This document shows positions 60,350-64,000 of a stretch of 64,000 bases of DNA, piece after piece; positions within the stretch are counted from its first letter, which is position 1, and each line of letters starts with the position of its first letter. Where the stretch lies: positions 62,001-126,000 of the forward strand of contig ARYC01000092.1 in NCBI GenBank assembly GCA_000711775.1, read 5' to 3'. The stretch is from Oxytricha trifallax. Taxonomy: Eukaryota > Ciliophora > Spirotrichea > Sporadotrichida > Oxytrichidae. The notes beneath the pieces are model-generated. The model searched no databases, was not told the DNA's origin, and saw only the letters and a list, made by a program, of their open reading frames with translations. Made by a program: the position numbers and the translations under genes.

Positions 60350-63300
60350 ATGTCAAAACTCCTATACCAATAAGCAAATGATAATTTCTCCTAAGAGGGC
60401 ACTCTCTAATCAAACATCCTAAATCGGTTGATTAAGCGCTAGGGGCATGCAGTGAGCAATTTGAAAATGCGCAAAGCCAACTTTGATAATGTTTAGAAAT
60501 TGAATATGTCTAATTTTCCGTCAACTTATGGTTATAGCAATAATTAAACTGCGAGAGATCTCAAGGATTCTTAGAATAATTCATAAATCATTTTATCACA
60601 TATCTTTTGCATATTTATTGAAATATTTTCATTTTTATATATAAGGAATTTGTTATTTAATAATGGGCTGGATGATTAATCATCTCCAGGTAGATTTCCT
60701 TCAACTTTTATAAATTCTAAAACTACGAACACAGCTCAAATGAGTCTAGAAGGGGGTTTTAAATATTAAAATATTACAATAGAAAATAGTGTTAAAATTT
60801 CTCGAAAGGCTGTATCAAACATCAGAGATGAAAAAAGATTGAAGAAATTTAATTAAAACTTTAATTAGAGCATAAATAATTAGTAAAATTTGGCCATGAA
60901 AATATAGAATGATGATATTAGGGCGAGCTTGTAGCAGGATTAAGAAATGAGAAATGTTTAAAATGAGAATATTGTAAATTAAAAGGATAAAATAGTAGAT
61001 CAAAAATTTAATAAATAACTCTCTTAAAGTAATTAGTAAGAAAAAAAGGAAAATATTTAAAAGTATTATTAAATGAAAAATATATAGATCCATATTCATC
61101 ATTCGATGACAGTAGTGTAGTGATTAAAAACAAAAAATAGCTCCCAAATACCCACATAATTCCTAAAAATCTAGAATCGAAGCAATGAAATCGTGACGAA
61201 GCTCTTAACAGTTTACATTCTGAAAGTATAACCGATGAAGGAGGACCGGTTAGTAAAATAAAAAATCGTAATATCACACTTTTCAATAATGACAGGAAAG
61301 ACGAAGGTTAAAGTTAATAATTCTCAAAAAGAATGGACATTTCCACAAATTTAATGAATACAAATATAGTAGGAACCGTTAGCTAGAGTTAAATAATCTC
61401 TCCAAATTTTATTAGAAGCAGATTCAAGAATGTAAATATTAATGCTCTGCCTGATATATCATAGATTTCTCATTTTTGTAACAATTTTTAATATTAAATA
61501 CTACATCAAGGAAGAAAAGTAGGTTTAGACATTAGGAAATGATAGATAGAGCAAAGAATTCTGATTTAAAAAATGATTTGACTAAATCTAAGGATGATTT
61601 TTAAAAACCAGAATTAGACCTTACTATTTACAATGACAAGTCAAAATTAACAACATTAATCACCCCTAAACAGCAAGTTTTATTAATTATTTAATCCAAA
61701 ATAATTTAAATAGGAATTTCTTTACATTTTATTAAAGTGGGTTTAGAAATATTTACATTACTTTATTTTAATAACTTCTTGGAGCTAAGAACATCCTGCC
61801 ATATCTCAACAGATCAGACATCCAATACATGTAAAATGAAGAATCAAAAATAAAGAAAATTCAAAAAGTATTTCTTGATTAGTAGCAACTTCGATCTAAA
61901 TCACCAAAGCGAACGGTTGCTCCCAATTAAGTAGATTTATAAAGTCCTTAAAATACTACAAATAATCCAATAAATTTAAATGCAGACTCAAGTTAAATTT
62001 AACAAATTAAGGAGACTATAAACACACTAATTTATAGTTATAATTATGTTTCAAAGGTATCTTAAGCATAGCAATTATTCTCTAATTGATTCTAAAATGC
62101 AAAATTGCCTATAACTATATTATAATTTCTTTATATATATATATAAACCCAATAACAGACAACAGGAGCAGAACTTTCACAAATCAAATGAGCTCTCATA
62201 GATAAAAGAGTAACTCTAACCTTTACAAAAGTACTCTGAGAGAAAGATTCAAAGAATATGATACTATCAATTAATAAAAATAAAACACTACACATGCCAG
62301 TTTAAGCGTACCGAGGCAGATGCCCAACTAAATTGGTGATAAATTATAGAATAATTTGGTTAATTAATCCATGACGTAGCTATAGTAGTTGAAGAAAATC
62401 AGTCAAAAATCTAAAGCCAAGATAATCAATTAAACTACACAGTAAAATAATAGTTAGGGGAGGAAGTTTCCTGCATTTTTTTAAAATGTTTTATATTTGA
62501 TTAAAAAAATTAATCCTTATAACAACTATCAATCAACTTGAGGACTCATTTAATTGTTATAATTATAATTGATTATTTAATATATGAATTATTCAATATC
62601 TTTATCAGCATGGATTAAAAGCCCCATCCAAGAACTTTTTCGTTTCTTGCGAATACCAGGTTTATCTAAGAACTATTATTTTTGTTATGCTAGAATTAAT
62701 CTAATATATATATATTTCTTAAGCATTTAAATGATTGCAAGTGTTCTCAATTCTATTAGTTGTTATAAACTCCAGGTACCACTCTTCCTATCATACCTCA
62801 TTATTTTCCTAATATTTAATAAATCATAAAAATATTAATTCTTTGAATTTATGTTCAATAAATAAAAAATACATAAATAAATTAAAGTGCAGGAAACTTC
62901 CTCCCCCCAATAGTTAGTAATAGTAGAATTCGGTAATTAAGGAGAGAGTACCCTTTACAAAAGAAGGTCTAAAAGTTGAATATGAGCGATTAACTAATAA
63001 TCTAGAGAGTTAACTTATGAATGATAAAAACTACAAAATGTTTTAGTCATTAATTTTTATATTACATAATTTTTCAATTTTATGATTGTGTTATCCATAA
63101 TTTAAATATGTTCTACTGGGCACCAGACTACAGCTTTTGCGGATTTGCCACTCAAGAATAAGTAAAGTAGACTGCAAAGAAATGGATGAAGGATAAACGA
63201 TTAAATTTGGGAGAGAGGCAAATCACAGAAAGAGATAGAAGCAGGGAATATCTAACTAGTAATGTTAGTCATCTCATAAATACTTATTTATAATTATAAT

Positions 63301-64000
63301 CATATAGCTTTGATAAAGAATATATTATGAGTTTTGATGATTTTATACCATATTTTATAAAAAAGGTAGTAATTAAAAAATCAAATATACATAGTCATAT
63401 ACCTGAAATTATGAAATATATAAAAAACACTAAATTAGACCAATGAAAAGTTCATCACTTTAAAACTTACTTAATCTTTATTTCTTTATTTATTAATTTC
63501 ATTTAAGTTTAATCTATATGATGAATTCATTTAAAGTTAAAGAATAATTCTGAATTGAAGCATATTTATTAATTTTAATCTGAATATTATAATAAATCCG
63601 AACACTCACTTTAAAAAATAAATTATATATTTAAAAAAGAAAATTAATATATACTATATCATTTCCATTTTAACAATGTTGCAATAACAGCATCAATAGC
63701 GTATTTAGCTATCATCCTCTTCTCATTAACAATTCAGAAATATCTAATAAAATAACAATGATAATTCCAGAGAGAGGTTTCTGAGAAACGCCAATTCATA
63801 GGAGTTCCCTCAGTATATGATAAATAACCCTAACTTTTATGTGCGCACGCAGGATAATAAGTTTAAATAAATTAATGATAAATCTTTGAGTAAAAAGAGT
63901 CAAGGGGAATCTTCGTATAACTAAGAGCCTCAGGGGATAAATACAATACAATTTTTTTTAAAAAAATTGATTCGATTAAATTTGTAAAAATAATTGTTAA
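60350..64000 (+). CDS. Gln/Asn/Ser-rich protein, 3' truncated by the window
   Basis: Starts MSKLLYQQANDNFSQEGTLQ. Blocks: 60350-60600, about 60650-61090, 61080-61480, 61500-61690, 61770-62110, 62160-62457, 62918-63042, 63113-63300 and about 63670-64000. The body is low-complexity with basic patches. A distinctive segment reads FYWAPDYSFCGFATQEQVKQ followed by TAKKWMKDKRLNLGERQITE. A MITE (62458-62908) and an IES (63043-63112) are removed with frame repair. TGA occurs in the used frame at 61186-61188. No domain is recognised. Confidence 0.6.
62458..62908. mobile_element. MITE inserted in coding sequence, excisable as an IES
   Basis: Terminal inverted repeats GGGAGGAAGTTTCCTGCA and TGCAGGAAACTTCCTCCC; AT-rich, non-coding interior of about 450 bp. 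The direct repeat AATAGTTAG (62449-62457, 62909-62917) is a 9-bp target duplication. Excision with one copy left (460 bp, not a multiple of 3) continues the host frame (TTQQNNSQ to QQQNSVIKERVPFTKE). Confidence 0.88.
63043..63112 (+). other. IES with 5-bp pointer ATGTT
   Basis: ATGTT occurs at 63038-63042 and 63108-63112. Deleting 70 bp joins LMNDKNYKM to FYWAPDYSFCGF in frame. Confidence 0.78.

Noticed and set aside
60815..61286. Two minus-strand hydrophobic ORFs
   Set aside because: They are complements of Asn/Gln/Lys-rich plus-strand coding sequence.
1..64000. CRISPR arrays, bacterial operons or riboswitches
   Set aside because: Introns, the ciliate code and TBEs show a eukaryotic germline; no regularly spaced repeats were seen.

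Overview
The window reads as germline (micronuclear) DNA of a spirotrich ciliate close to Oxytricha or Stylonychia. TAA and TAG occur throughout clear coding frames where Gln is expected, and TGA is the usual stop. A 4.15 kb TBE-type transposon with C4A4-bearing terminal inverted repeats sits at the left end. Genes are cut by short AT-rich internal eliminated sequences (IESs), each bounded by a direct repeat (pointer) whose removal restores the reading frame. Some genes also carry short GT-AG introns of about 32-115 bp.

Layout. 1-5.4 kb: unidentified minus-strand coding region interrupted by the TBE. 5.75 kb: tRNA-Gln(UUG). 6.1-12.4 kb: long Gln/Asn-rich gene. 12.5-14.2 kb: DRC5/TCTE1-like axonemal LRR protein. 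15-18.4 kb (minus): heavily interrupted gene with a possible HAD-like C-terminus. 18.9-22.8 kb (minus): DNAAF5/HEATR2-like dynein assembly factor. 23.2-24.5 kb (minus): tRNA-His guanylyltransferase. 25.3-25.8 kb: small Tim-like twin-CX3C protein. 26.2-28.7 kb (minus): coiled-coil protein. 30.1-31.8 kb: membrane RING-H2 protein. 32.5-34.2 kb (minus): protein starting MGN..CC. 34.4-35.3 kb (minus): N-terminal part of a cationic amino-acid transporter. 36.0-41.1 kb: SIN1/AVO1 (TORC2), split by a 1.4 kb foldback element. 41.2-45.9 kb: NDOR1-type diflavin reductase in three pieces, one inverted, with another gene nested inside. 46.5-49.1 kb (minus): Gln/Ser-rich gene. 49.2-50.1 kb: MITE-like and foldback elements. 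50.0-51.4 kb (minus): the rest of the amino-acid transporter. 51.5-53.9 kb: three copies of a conserved, foldable 60-nt motif in gene-free DNA. 54.8-64 kb: unknown protein, ArfGAP, CaaX-ended protein, coiled-coil protein, and a partial Gln/Asn-rich gene carrying a second MITE.

Main result. Two genes are scrambled and can be put in order from the sequence alone. NDOR1 piece 2 lies inverted downstream of piece 3; pieces 1/2 share an 8-bp pointer and pieces 2/3 a 12-bp pointer. The amino-acid transporter has its N-terminal half about 15 kb away from its C-terminal half, in permuted order, joined by a 16-bp pointer. Both long pointers fall inside an intron: one piece carries the splice donor and the other the acceptor. 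SIN1, NDOR1 and the nested gene all lie inside the transporter's interruption, a 'Russian-doll' layout. Transposons and MITEs sit inside coding sequence and read as precisely excisable IESs.
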